Source: Coriobacteriia bacterium
GTDB lineage: Bacteria > Actinomycetota > Coriobacteriia > Anaerosomatales > Anaerosomataceae
DNA length: 20,152 bases
Assembly (NCBI GenBank): GCA_016938395.1
Contig: JAFGUS010000066.1
Location: 1-20,152 of the forward strand
Reading direction: 5' to 3'
The notes under the pieces were generated by a model, which was not told the origin of the DNA, did not search any database, and saw nothing but the letters and a program-made list of their open reading frames with translations. Of this stretch, positions 7,537 through 15,902 are shown one piece after another (position 1 is the first letter of the stretch; each line of letters starts with the position of its first letter). Both the position numbers and the translations under genes were made by a program.

Positions 7537-9042
7537 GTGCACATCATCATCATCGGCGGCGGCATCGCCGGACTGGGCGCGGCATACAAGATCAGGCGGG
7601 CGGCGGAGGCGGGGCATGACGTCGCCTTCACGCTCGTGGAGCGTGACGATCGGCTCGGCGGCAAGATCTGGACCGACATCGCCGAGGACCCCGAGGGCGG
7701 CAGGTATGTCGCTGACGGCGGCAGCGACTCGTTCCTGACCGACAAGACCGCGGTGCACCGCGTCGCCAAGCTCCTTGGCGTCTTTGAGGACGAGTGCGGA
7801 ACACTGGAGGAGAACAGGAAGACCTTCATCGTGAAGCGGGGTAAGCTCGTCGAGATGCCCGATGGCATGATGATGTTCGCGCCCACCAAGCTCGTGCCGC
7901 TCGCGACCTCGAAGCTCTACTCGTGGCCCGCGAAGTTCCGCATGGCGCTCGACCTCGTGATCCCGCGGAAGGTCCGGTGGGCCGAGGGCGAGACGGCCGC
8001 AGACCACGACGAGACGCTCGAGAGCCTCCTGGTCCGGCGGCTCGGGCGTGAGGCGCTCGATCGCCTCGCCGAGCCGCTCGCCGCGGGCGTCAACGGTGAC
8101 CTGGCCTCGGAGATGTCGGTGGCCGCGCGCTATCCGATGCTGCTGGAGATGGAGCAGCAGTACGGCTCGCTCGTGCGCGGCTTCCTCGCGCAGCGCAAGA
8201 GGGTCGAGGAGATTCGCGCGAAGTACCCGCCCAAGCCCGGGCAGAAGCCGCGTACGTTCTTCTCATCGTTCAACGAGGGACTGCAGTTCATCTGCGACCG
8301 GATGGCCGATGCGGCGGGGCGCGAGCACATCCGCACGGGTGTGGGCGCTACCTCTGTCGAGCGCACGGGCGACTGCTGGCGCGTGAAGCTTACGACCGGC
8401 GAGGTGCCTGAAGCCGACGCGGTCGTTGTCGCCACGGAGGTCTGGGCCGCGGCCGAGCTTGCCGCGGGAGTGGATCAGGCGCTTGCCGACCTACTCGGCA
8501 CGATCCCATCCTCGTCGTGCGCCACGGCGCTCCTGGCGTTCGACCAGACCGACTGCCCGTTCGATCCGCGCTGGCACGGCATCCTCACACCGTCGGTGGA
8601 ACGGCGGCCGCTCACCGGCGTGTCGCTCATGAGTTCGAAGTGGCCCGATCGGGCCCCCGAAGGTCGCGTGCTCATCCGAGGTTTCCTCGGCGGACCGCGC
8701 GACGAGGCGGTGCTCGATGCGAACGACGAGGACCTTCTCGAGCTTGCGCGTACGCAGCTTGTCGAGCTCATCGGCATCCGGCCCGACGCGCGGCCCCGCT
8801 ACGCGAAGCTCTTCCGCTGGGAGCGTGGCATGCCGCAGTACACGCTCGGCCACCTGGACCGCGTGGGCGAGATCGAGCGCACGGAGTCCGGTATCCGTGG
8901 CTTTGCGCTCGCGGGCAACGCGTACCGCGGAGTGGGCGTGCCCAACGCGCTCGAGAGCGGAGAGCGGGCGGTCTCCAAGGTGCTTGCGGAGGTCGGCATC
9001 GCGCTTGCGGAGGATGATGTGGCGGAGAGGCGGGTCTACTAG
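7537..9042 (+). CDS. hemY: HemY-type (proto/copro)porphyrinogen oxidase, copy 1
   Basis: FAD-dependent oxidase that removes six electrons from a porphyrinogen ring. At 501 residues it has the N-terminal dinucleotide fold with GGGIAGLGAAY at 7-17, ERDDRLGGKI near 36-45, DGGSDSF in the substrate domain, MPQYTLGHLDRV near 430, and the C-terminal FAD motif GFALAGNAYRGVGVPNALESGERAV. The GTG at 7537 follows AAGGAG at good spacing and opens directly with the beta-strand HIIIIGGG. In this type of operon the enzyme is often coproporphyrinogen oxidase (CgoX). It is followed one base later by a second, clearly homologous copy. Assignment to the family is firm; which porphyrinogen it uses is not. Confidence 0.92.
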   Translation: MHIIIIGGGIAGLGAAYKIRRAAEAGHDVAFTLVERDDRLGGKIWTDIAEDPEGGRYVADGGSDSFLTDKTAVHRVAKLLGVFEDECGTLEENRKTFIVKRGKLVEMPDGMMMFAPTKLVPLATSKLYSWPAKFRMALDLVIPRKVRWAEGETAADHDETLESLLVRRLGREALDRLAEPLAAGVNGDLASEMSVAARYPMLLEMEQQYGSLVRGFLAQRKRVEEIRAKYPPKPGQKPRTFFSSFNEGLQFICDRMADAAGREHIRTGVGATSVERTGDCWRVKLTTGEVPEADAVVVATEVWAAAELAAGVDQALADLLGTIPSSSCATALLAFDQTDCPFDPRWHGILTPSVERRPLTGVSLMSSKWPDRAPEGRVLIRGFLGGPRDEAVLDANDEDLLELARTQLVELIGIRPDARPRYAKLFRWERGMPQYTLGHLDRVGEIERTESGIRGFALAGNAYRGVGVPNALESGERAVSKVLAEVGIALAEDDVAERRVY

Positions 9043-9043
9043 C

Positions 9044-10543
9044 GTGAAGACGGGCATCATCATCGGAGGCGGCGCGGCAGGGCTTGGCGCGGCCTACAAG
9101 GTCAGGCGCGCAGCGGCCGCCGGCCACGAGGTGGACTGCATCCTGATCGAGAGGAACGACCGTCTCGGCGGCAAACTGGCGACCGATATCGTCACTGATC
9201 CCGAGGGTGGCGAGTACGTCATCGACGGCGGCAGCGACGCGTTCGTCTCCACCAAGCCGGCCGTGGCACGCATCGCGCGCATGCTCGGCCTGGCCGATGC
9301 GATGGTTCCCGCGCGTGAGGAGAACAAGCGCACGCTCGTGGTGAAGGGCCCGCGCCTCGTCGAGCTCCCCGATGGCATCATGATGTTCGCGCCCACCAAG
9401 CTCGTGCCGCTCGCCACCACACGACTGTACTCGTGGCCGGCCAAGTTCCGTATGGCGCTCGACCTCGTCCTGCCGCCGAAGGTGCGCTGGGCGTCGGGCG
9501 AGACCGCCCGGGACCACGACGAGACGCTCGAGAGCTTCGTGGTGCGCCGCATGGGCCGGGAATCACTCGACCGCCTCGCCGAGCCGCTCGTGGGCGGCGT
9601 GCACGCCTCCGATCCGCGTGAGATGTCGCTTGCGGCCACGTTCCCGAACTTTCTCGAGATGGAGCAGGAGTTCGGCTCGCTCATTCGCGGCTTCCTCGCT
9701 GAGCGCAAGAGGCGCGAGGAGTTCCGAAAGAAGCACCCTCCCAAGCCGGGCGCCAAGCCGTGGGCGTTCTTCAATACGTTCTACCGTGGCATGCAGCAAC
9801 TGACCGATGGTATGGCCGATGCGGTGGGACGCGAGTGCATCATCACCGGTGCGGCGGTCACCGCAGTGGTGCATGACAGCGGTGTCTGGCGCGTGACACT
9901 CGACGACGGTCGCACGCTTGAAGGCGACGCGGTGATCGTGGCGACCGAGGCGTGGGCGGCCGAACCGCTCGTCCGACAGGCAGACAGAGCGATCGCCGAC
10001 CTGCTTGCGACCATCCCGTGCTCGTCGTCGGCCACCGTGCCGATGGCCTTCCGCGCGGAGTACTTCCCGGGCGATACGAACTGGTTCGGCATTCTCTCGC
10101 CAATCGTGGAGGACCGCCCGCTGCTTGCGGTCACGCTCTCGTCCTCGAAGTGGCCTGACCGGGCACCGGAGGGGCGTGTGCTCCTGCGGGGCTTCATCGG
10201 CGGCCCGCGCAACCAGCACCTGCTTGAGGCAAGCGATGCCGATCTGATCGAGACCGTGCGGGCGCAGATCGTCGACCTGCTCGGCATGCGTGCGGACGCG
10301 CAGCCGGTCTTCGCGAGCGTCTACCGGTGGAACGGCGGCATGCCGCAGTACACCCTCGGGCATCTTGACCGCGTAGACGAGATCGAGCGGCTCGCCGCGG
10401 CGGTACCGGGTTTCGCGCTCGCCGGTGGGGCCTACCGCGGCGTGGGAATCCCGAACTGCATCGAGAGCGGCGAGCGTGCGGTCACCAAGGTGCTCGGCGA
10501 CCTGGGCGTGGCCTACGATGAGGACACCACGCCGAAGCGGTGA
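9044..10543 (+). CDS. hemY: HemY-type (proto/copro)porphyrinogen oxidase, copy 2
   Basis: Second FAD-dependent porphyrinogen oxidase of 499 residues, by eye about 60% identical to copy 1 along its whole length. FAD motif GGGAAGLGAAY is at 8-18, then ERNDRLGGKL, DGGSDAF, MPQYTLGHLDRV and GFALAGGAYRGVGIPNCIESGERAV. I start it at the GTG at 9044: the same frame is open back to 8717, but that stretch lies inside copy 1, and homology begins only at KTGIIIGGG. The start is one base after the copy 1 stop, and only a distant GGAGAGG is present, so translation is probably coupled. All conserved motifs are intact, so it is not a pseudogene. It could use a different substrate or redox condition, or pair with copy 1. 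Its TGA is back to back with the stop of the convergent gene. Confidence 0.9.
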   Translation: MKTGIIIGGGAAGLGAAYKVRRAAAAGHEVDCILIERNDRLGGKLATDIVTDPEGGEYVIDGGSDAFVSTKPAVARIARMLGLADAMVPAREENKRTLVVKGPRLVELPDGIMMFAPTKLVPLATTRLYSWPAKFRMALDLVLPPKVRWASGETARDHDETLESFVVRRMGRESLDRLAEPLVGGVHASDPREMSLAATFPNFLEMEQEFGSLIRGFLAERKRREEFRKKHPPKPGAKPWAFFNTFYRGMQQLTDGMADAVGRECIITGAAVTAVVHDSGVWRVTLDDGRTLEGDAVIVATEAWAAEPLVRQADRAIADLLATIPCSSSATVPMAFRAEYFPGDTNWFGILSPIVEDRPLLAVTLSSSKWPDRAPEGRVLLRGFIGGPRNQHLLEASDADLIETVRAQIVDLLGMRADAQPVFASVYRWNGGMPQYTLGHLDRVDEIERLAAAVPGFALAGGAYRGVGIPNCIESGERAVTKVLGDLGVAYDEDTTPKR

Positions 10544-11353
10544 TCAGCGCTGCTCGACCTCGGCGATCGCCGCGAGCAGCACGGCGTGGAGCGTCGGGTT
10601 GGCCGCCACGATCGAGTGCGTGTCGACCGTCCACGGGCGCCCGCCGAAGTCGGTGACCGTCCCGCCCGCCTCGGTCACGATGAGCGCGCCGGCCGCCATG
10701 TCCCACGGCTGGAGGATCGCTTCCCAGAACGCATCGACACGGTTGGTCGCCACGTGACAGAGGTCGATCGCGGCCGATCCGTCACGCCGTACGTCGTGGG
10801 CGGGTCTGAGCAGTCGCTCGAATATGCGCAGCTGACGGTCGAGACCGGCGTCGCGGTCGTACGGGAACCCTGTTGCCAGAAGCGCGCGGTCGAGCGTAGC
10901 GGCGCCCGCGCATTGGAGCGGGGCGCCGTCGGCTGTTGCGCCGCACCCCGTGGCGGCGGAGACCATCTCGTCGGCCGGCACGTTCATCACCGCACCCACA
11001 GCGGGTGTCCCATCCCGCAGGAGCGCGACACTCACCGAGTAGCACGGATAGCCGTGGACGAAGGAAGTGGTCCCGTCGAGAGGGTCGATGACCCATACCT
11101 CGGAATCGTGGAGGGCGCCTTCGGATACGCCGGCGAGCGCACACACCTCGGGTTCCTCGACGACGAACGCAGCCCCTTCGAGCCGCTCCGCGACAGCCCT
11201 TACCACCGCAACGCCGGCGGCGACATCCGCAGCGCTCACGAGGTCGGCGGAGCCCGACTTGGTGTGGAGGTCCGCAACGAGGCCCTGGTGTTCGCGAAGT
11301 ACAGCGGCTCCGGCGCGGGCGGCCGACTCGGCCACCGTGAGCTCGTAGGGCAT
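10544..11353 (-). CDS. Inositol monophosphatase family protein
   Basis: Mg2+-dependent phosphatase of the inositol monophosphatase superfamily, 269 residues. It shows the metal-site residues in VEEPE (Glu66/Glu67), the signature IDPLDGTTSFVHGYP with Asp90 and Asp93, and WDMAAGALIVTEAGG with Asp218. Members dephosphorylate inositol-1-phosphate, histidinol-phosphate, fructose-1,6-bisphosphate or PAP, and sequence reading alone does not say which. The position often occupied by Glu in the ADxxAE helix is Gly here. I chose the ATG at 11353 because GGGAGGAG sits six bases upstream; the longer frame to 11407 lacks such a site. The gene is convergent with the heme operon with no gap and diverges from the transketolase gene, 87 bases away. 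Confidence 0.88.
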   Translation of the reverse strand: MPYELTVAESAARAGAAVLREHQGLVADLHTKSGSADLVSAADVAAGVAVVRAVAERLEGAAFVVEEPEVCALAGVSEGALHDSEVWVIDPLDGTTSFVHGYPCYSVSVALLRDGTPAVGAVMNVPADEMVSAATGCGATADGAPLQCAGAATLDRALLATGFPYDRDAGLDRQLRIFERLLRPAHDVRRDGSAAIDLCHVATNRVDAFWEAILQPWDMAAGALIVTEAGGTVTDFGGRPWTVDTHSIVAANPTLHAVLLAAIAEVEQR

Positions 11354-11440
11354 GGGGCGCTCCTCCCGCGGGGGTTCGGGTATGCACAAGTGTAACGGTT
11401 CGGTCATGGTCCGGATCTAATCTCGATATGAGGAGGAGCG

Positions 11441-13363
11441 ATGCTCGAGCGCGGGTTCATGGTGCCGCAGCTGGATACCGAGAGTGTGAGCGAACTCGAA
11501 GAGCGCGCGCGGCGGCTGCGCGGGGCTATTCTGACGATGACGTCGCTCGCCGAGTCGGGCCATCCCGGGGGGTCCATGTCGTCGCTCGAGACGTTTCTGG
11601 TGCTCTACCACTTCGCGCATCTCGACCCCGCACGACCACGGTGGGAGGGTCGAGACCGCATCGTCGTGAGCCACGGGCACACCTCTCCCGGCGTGTACTG
11701 CGCGCAGGCCGATGCAGGCTTCTTCTCGCTCGATGACGCGGTGGCGCACTTCCGCCAGGCGGGGAGCGTCTTCGAGGGGCACGTGGAGCGATCGGTCCCC
11801 GGAGTCGAGTGGGGAACGGGGAACCTGGGCCAGGGCCTTTCGGCGGGCGTGGGATTTGCGCTCGCTTCACGGCTGAGCGGACGGGGGTACCGGACGTTTG
11901 TAGCGATGAGCGACGGCGAGCAGCACAAGGGGCAGGTTGCCGAGGCACGGCGCATGGCCGTGAAAGAGGGCCTGAACGATCTCACGGTGGTCGTCGACCG
12001 CAATGGCATCCAGATCTCGGGCCACACCGAGGACGTCATGCCGGTGGACATCGCCGCAGGATTCGCCGCTGACGGCTGGGGCGTCGTCGAGGTGGACGGT
12101 CACGACGTGGCCGCGCTGTATGCGGCCGTCGCGGCCGCCCTCGCGGACACCTCACGCCCCGTGGCGATCATGGCCGACACGGTGATCGGCAAGGGCGTGT
12201 CGTTCATGGAGGGAGACGAGCAGTTCCACGGACGCGGTCTCACGGCCGAGGAGTACGCGCGGGCGATGGCGGAGCTCGGGCTCGAGCCTGCCCTCGAGGC
12301 CGCGCGCGAGCGGCGTGCCGGCGTCACGCTGACCCCGGCGCTCCACACCGTGCCGAAGCAGTGGGCACTCGATGCCGGGACTCCGCGCGAATACACGCGC
12401 GAGAAGCACACTGACAACCGCTCGGCGTGGGGTACGGCGCTTGCCGATCTGGCGCAGTCGAACCAGGACGTGCCCATCGCGGTACTCGACTGCGACCTGG
12501 CGGCCTCGGTGAAGACCGGAGACTTCGCTTCCGCCCGTCCGGCAGGTTTCATCCAGGCGGGCGTAGGGGAGCACAACACCGCAACGGTGGGCGGCGCACT
12601 CTCGGTGTCCGATGTGCTCACCTTCTTCTCCGACTTCGGCGTGTTCGGCGTCGACGAGGTGTACAACCAGCAGCGTCTCAACGACGTCAACGAGGCGCAG
12701 CTCAAGCTCGCGGTGACCCACTGCGGGCTCGACGTGGGGGAGGACGGCAAGACGCACCAGTGTCTCGACTACGTTGGCGCATTCCGCACGATGTTCGGCT
12801 GGAAGGTCGTGGTCCCGGCCGACCCCAACCAGACCGACCGCGCGGTGCGCGCACTTGCAGCGATGTCCGGCTGCATCGCAGTGGCGATGGGTCGCTCGAA
12901 ACTGCCGGTACTGCTCGATGCCGAGGGAGACCCGCTGTTCGGAGGGGACTACGCATTCGAGTACGGGCGCGCCACATGGGCACGGGAGGGTACCGATGGC
13001 GTGATCCTCACCATGGGGACGGTGGCCGGTGCGGCCGTGGATGCGGCAGACACACTGGCGGATCACGGGGTCGCCGTGGGCGTATGCGTGGTCTCGGCGC
13101 CGCTCGATCTGGATGACGACGCGATGGAGCGGGCCGCACAGGCACCGTGGATCCTCGTCGTGGAGGACCACGGTTGGCGCACCGGCCTGTGGGCATCCGT
13201 GGCCGAGTGGTCGACCCGGCACGGGGTGGCCATGCGCGCCGTTCCCCTCGGCGTGACCGGCTACCAGAGTTCCGGGACGGCCCGCGACCTCATGTCGCGG
13301 GCGGGCCTGGACGTGGCGGGCATCGTCGAGCGCGCACGCTCGCTGATAGCGGCGGGCGACTGA
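11441..13363 (+). CDS. tkt: Transketolase
   Basis: Thiamine-diphosphate enzyme that moves two-carbon ketol units between sugar phosphates in the non-oxidative pentose phosphate pathway. The 640-residue product is a full-length single chain: ESGHPGGSMSS with His41, the ThDP/Mg motif SDGEQHKG (Asp158, Gly159, Glu160) with VVVDRNGIQISG after it, the pyrimidine domain with GVGEHNTA carrying the catalytic Glu377, and a C-terminal domain. AGGAGG lies four bases before the ATG. A second in-frame ATG at 11459 has a less suitable spacing. The stretch between the two domains (about 285-330) is short, and the sequence is somewhat unlike the enterobacterial enzyme, so a related sugar transketolase activity cannot be ruled out. 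It stands alone on its strand. Confidence 0.9.
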   Translation: MLERGFMVPQLDTESVSELEERARRLRGAILTMTSLAESGHPGGSMSSLETFLVLYHFAHLDPARPRWEGRDRIVVSHGHTSPGVYCAQADAGFFSLDDAVAHFRQAGSVFEGHVERSVPGVEWGTGNLGQGLSAGVGFALASRLSGRGYRTFVAMSDGEQHKGQVAEARRMAVKEGLNDLTVVVDRNGIQISGHTEDVMPVDIAAGFAADGWGVVEVDGHDVAALYAAVAAALADTSRPVAIMADTVIGKGVSFMEGDEQFHGRGLTAEEYARAMAELGLEPALEAARERRAGVTLTPALHTVPKQWALDAGTPREYTREKHTDNRSAWGTALADLAQSNQDVPIAVLDCDLAASVKTGDFASARPAGFIQAGVGEHNTATVGGALSVSDVLTFFSDFGVFGVDEVYNQQRLNDVNEAQLKLAVTHCGLDVGEDGKTHQCLDYVGAFRTMFGWKVVVPADPNQTDRAVRALAAMSGCIAVAMGRSKLPVLLDAEGDPLFGGDYAFEYGRATWAREGTDGVILTMGTVAGAAVDAADTLADHGVAVGVCVVSAPLDLDDDAMERAAQAPWILVVEDHGWRTGLWASVAEWSTRHGVAMRAVPLGVTGYQSSGTARDLMSRAGLDVAGIVERARSLIAAGD

Positions 13364-13376
13364 ACGGCGCGCCGCG

Positions 13377-13408
13377 TTCACACGGTCTTCACGGGTCCGC
13401 GGTACCAT
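13377..13408 (+). promoter_or_regulatory. Candidate promoter with TTCAC direct repeat
   Basis: Two copies of TTCAC start at 13377 and 13388, exactly 11 bases apart, each followed by a G-rich GGGT or CGGT. A TACCAT hexamer at 13403-13408 is a plausible -10 box, which puts the repeats over the -35 position. Direct repeats at one helical turn are the usual target of OmpR/PhoP-family dimers, and the next gene encodes such a regulator. Inferred autoregulation, not proven. Confidence 0.4.
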
Positions 13409-13429
13409 GCTGCCGCAGGAGGTGTGCGC

Positions 13430-14110
13430 GTGAGACGTGACGTACTGGTGGTCGACGACAACGAGCGTATCGTCGAGGTGCTGAGGGCCTATCTGGAGCG
13501 TGAGGGTTTCACGGTCCGAAGTGCGGCCGACGGCCCCGGCGCGCTTGCCGCCGTCCAAGAGTCGGTCCCCGACATCGCGCTTCTGGACATCATGCTGCCC
13601 GGGATGGACGGCATCGAACTGACGCGGACGCTTCAACGCGAGCACTCGCTTCCGATCATCCTTGTGACCGCGCGCTCCGACGAGGTTGATCGCCTTATCG
13701 GTCTTGAGGTCGGCGCGGATGACTACATCGTCAAGCCCTTCAGCCCCCGCGAGGTCGTCGCGCGCGTGAAGGCGGTCTTGAGGCGCAGCGAGCAGACGCG
13801 GGGCGCCTCGGTGCTCGTCCGCGTCGCCGGACTCGAGATCGATCCCGAGCGCCGCTCGGTGAACATCGATGGTGACGAGAAGGACCTCACGCGCACCGAG
13901 TTCGACATCCTGTACGCGATGGCGTCGCATCCGGGGCGCGTCTACAGTCGGCTTCAGCTGCTCGAGATCGCGACGGGCGATACCTTCGAGGGCTACGAGC
14001 GCACGATCGATGCGCACGTGAAGAACATCCGCCGTAAGCTCGGCGAAGACCCCAAGCGGCCGCGGTACGTTCGGACCGTCTTCGGCGTCGGCTACAAGGT
14101 CGAGGAGTAA
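13430..14110 (+). CDS. OmpR/PhoB-family response regulator
   Basis: Two-component transcription factor of 226 residues. The receiver domain (about 3-118) has the acidic pocket Asp9/Asp10, the phosphoacceptor Asp53 in LLDIMLPGMDG, Thr80 and Lys102 in VKPF. The C-terminal winged-helix domain (about 130-226) ends in the typical TIDAHVKNIRRKLGEDP and RTVFGVGYKVEE. I place the start at the GTG at 13430, seven bases after AGGAGG. The frame is open from a GTG at 13424, but that lies only one base after the ribosome-binding site. The kinase gene follows two bases after the stop. Target genes are unknown. The hydrogenase operon lies immediately beyond the kinase on the other strand, but nothing in the sequence ties it to this system. 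Confidence 0.93.
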   Translation: MRRDVLVVDDNERIVEVLRAYLEREGFTVRSAADGPGALAAVQESVPDIALLDIMLPGMDGIELTRTLQREHSLPIILVTARSDEVDRLIGLEVGADDYIVKPFSPREVVARVKAVLRRSEQTRGASVLVRVAGLEIDPERRSVNIDGDEKDLTRTEFDILYAMASHPGRVYSRLQLLEIATGDTFEGYERTIDAHVKNIRRKLGEDPKRPRYVRTVFGVGYKVEE

Positions 14111-14112
14111 GC

Positions 14113-15237
14113 GTGAGTCGGCCCAGCCTCATCCGACAGGTCTTCGTCTCCATCCTCGCCGTCGCGCTCGCTGCGGTGCTCGCGACCGGGTTCGTTGCAC
14201 GGCGCGCACTCGAGGCATCCTTCGAGGAGTACCTGATCTCACTCGGCACGCACTCGGGACCGGGTGGCGGCATGGCGCGTCGGGTGGTGCTCGGCGGCGC
14301 CGAGCAGACGTTCCTCGCCGGGGTCGACCGTGGCATCATCATCTCGGTGGTCATCGCCGTAGCGCTTGCCGCGGTGGCCGCGTTGCTGCTGGCGCGCTAT
14401 CTCGTGGAGCCACTGCGCCGACTGACCACGGCTTCAGGCGCTCTGGCGGCGGGCGATCTCGCACACCGGGTCGAGGAGCGGGGTCCTGCCGAGATCCGTG
14501 AGCTGGGTTCGGCGTTCAACGAAATGGCGGCCTCTATCGAGCAGGGGGAGGACCTGCGGCGCCGTCTGGTGACCGATGTGGCGCACGAGCTCCGCAACCC
14601 GATCGCCGCGCTGCGTGCCCAGATCGAGGGCATCGCCGAAGGGGTCCTTCCGGCCGATGAGAGTCGGCTGTCGTCGCTGGTGGACGACGTGGGAACCCTG
14701 TCGCGCCTCGTGGACGACCTGCAGGAGCTGTCAGTGGCCGAGGCGGGTCGGCTGCGCTACGAAGTCGCTCCCACCGACCTGTGCGCGGTGGTCGAAGCCG
14801 AGAGCGAGCGCGCCCGTACGACACTGCAGCCCGGCGTGGCGCTGCGGGTCTTGTGTCCTCCCGAGGGAGCGTGGGTGACCGCTGACGAGTTCCGCATCGC
14901 GCAGGTCGTGCGCAATCTACTGTCGAACGCCGCACGGCACACGGGCGCGGGATCGGTCGTCGCCGAGGTAGCGTCCTCCGGGAATCGCGTGCGTGTGACC
15001 GTCACCGACACCGGTGAGGGTATCAACGCGGCCGACCTCCCGAACATCTGGGAGCGCTTCTACCGCGCCGATGCCTCGCGCGCCGCACACACCGGCGGCG
15101 CGGGAGTTGGCCTGGCGATCGCCCGTCGCATCGTCGAGGATCATAATGGAGCGGTGTTTGCCGAGAGCACGCCAGGCGCTGGAAGTGCGATCGGCTTCGA
15201 GCTGCCGCTTGAGGGTATTCAGGCCCCCTCGGCCTGA
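14113..15237 (+). CDS. Sensor histidine kinase (HAMP-HisKA-HATPase)
   Basis: Membrane sensor kinase of 374 residues, partner of the preceding regulator. Order of parts: TM1 at about 10-29, a very short extracytoplasmic segment of about 45 residues (30-73), TM2 at about 74-97, HAMP at about 97-150, HisKA with phosphoacceptor His158 in DVAHELRNPIAAL, then the ATPase domain with N box VVRNLLSNAARHTG (266-279), G1 DTGEGIN (299-305) and G2 GGAGVGLAI (328-336). The small outer loop leaves little room for a sensory domain, so it probably senses a membrane signal or a partner protein. The GTG start has GAGGAG five bases upstream. Its 3' end overlaps the convergent hydrogenase protease gene by 19 bases. 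Confidence 0.92.
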   Translation: MSRPSLIRQVFVSILAVALAAVLATGFVARRALEASFEEYLISLGTHSGPGGGMARRVVLGGAEQTFLAGVDRGIIISVVIAVALAAVAALLLARYLVEPLRRLTTASGALAAGDLAHRVEERGPAEIRELGSAFNEMAASIEQGEDLRRRLVTDVAHELRNPIAALRAQIEGIAEGVLPADESRLSSLVDDVGTLSRLVDDLQELSVAEAGRLRYEVAPTDLCAVVEAESERARTTLQPGVALRVLCPPEGAWVTADEFRIAQVVRNLLSNAARHTGAGSVVAEVASSGNRVRVTVTDTGEGINAADLPNIWERFYRADASRAAHTGGAGVGLAIARRIVEDHNGAVFAESTPGAGSAIGFELPLEGIQAPSA

Positions 15238-15800
15238 CGCCGGGCGATATCGGCCTTCTGCTCGGCCACCTGCGCTTGGAGTGCCGCGTCGGTGTCCGGA
15301 CCCTCGATGGGCTCGGCGGTCACACCCTCCTCCTCAAGAACCGTGAGTACGGCGGCGATCGCCCTGGGGACGGCCGCCTCGACGGCAGGGGAGAGTCCTA
15401 TGGTCATCTCTGCCGGGTTCATGTCATAGACCTGCACGCCGATGCAGTCGGCTCGCGGGGTGCGCCCCATGAGGCTGGCGGCCTCGAGCACGTCGGTGAA
15501 TCGGATGTCGTGCAGCGAGTGCATCACCTGATTGGGGGAGAACTCCTCGGGGGGGATTCGCACCACTGTCCCGGGCTCGTAGCCGGTTCCGTCGATGGCA
15601 TCTGCGATGAGCAAGAACTCCACACCACGGAAGAGGTGTACCATGCCAAGACCCATCGTGGCGGCGTCCATCACCCGCACGTCGGGGGGGAAGCGGTAGT
15701 TCTGCTCGAGCCCGACGGCGATCCGGTTGCCGACTCCTTCGTCAAGCATAAGGATGTTGCCGATACCAAGCACGAGTACGCGCGGGTTCTCGTCGAGCAC
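15219..15800 (-). CDS. hyaD: Hydrogenase maturation protease (HyaD/HybD family)
   Basis: Peptidase family M52, an endopeptidase that trims the C-terminal tail of a [NiFe] hydrogenase large subunit once nickel is in place. The 193-residue product has the family opening VLGIGNILMLDEGVG with nickel-sensing Glu21, then LIADAIDGT (Asp67) and SLHD (His97), matching the three metal ligands known from HybD. An extra alanine/glutamine-rich tail after about residue 160 is not part of the core. The GTG start has GGGAGG eight bases upstream. It is the last gene of the hydrogenase operon, separated from the cytochrome gene by 102 bases holding two strong hairpins. Its substrate here would be the Sec-containing large subunit, cut after His535. 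Confidence 0.9.
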   Translation of the reverse strand: MLDENPRVLVLGIGNILMLDEGVGNRIAVGLEQNYRFPPDVRVMDAATMGLGMVHLFRGVEFLLIADAIDGTGYEPGTVVRIPPEEFSPNQVMHSLHDIRFTDVLEAASLMGRTPRADCIGVQVYDMNPAEMTIGLSPAVEAAVPRAIAAVLTVLEEEGVTAEPIEGPDTDAALQAQVAEQKADIARRQAEGA

Positions 15801-15831
15801 GGTCGTGACCTCCCTGTAGGCTGCAAGAGAT

Positions 15832-15860
15832 CGGGCCCCGGAGCGAGGCTCCGGGGCCCG
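15832..15860 (-). terminator. Strong GC hairpin between cytochrome and protease genes
   Basis: A perfect stem of 13 pairs (15832-15844 with 15848-15860) with a three-base loop. On the minus strand it is followed by ATCTCTT, only a weak U-rich run. It sits 42 bases after the cytochrome b stop and before the protease gene, so it may end most transcripts or stabilise the upstream mRNA and lower protease output. It could act in either direction. Confidence 0.55.
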
Positions 15861-15870
15861 TCCATCTCTC

Positions 15871-15889
15871 GTGACAGTATGACTGTCAC
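15871..15889. repeat. Perfect inverted repeat GTGACAGT-ATG-ACTGTCAC
   Basis: Eight-base arms around a three-base centre, 13 bases after the cytochrome b stop codon (15903-15905, minus strand) and next to the larger hairpin. It could be a second small RNA hairpin or a dimer-binding operator. No protein is known from the sequence to bind it. Confidence 0.5.
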
Positions 15890-15902
15890 AGGAGCGCGGA
15901 GA

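Noticed and set aside
8717..9043. N-terminal extension of hemY copy 2
   Set aside because: The open frame continues inside copy 1 in another frame. Homology and the FAD motif begin at the GTG at 9044.
12152..14017. Open frame of 621 codons on the minus strand
   Set aside because: Antisense to both transketolase and the response regulator, crosses their boundary, and has no recognisable domain.
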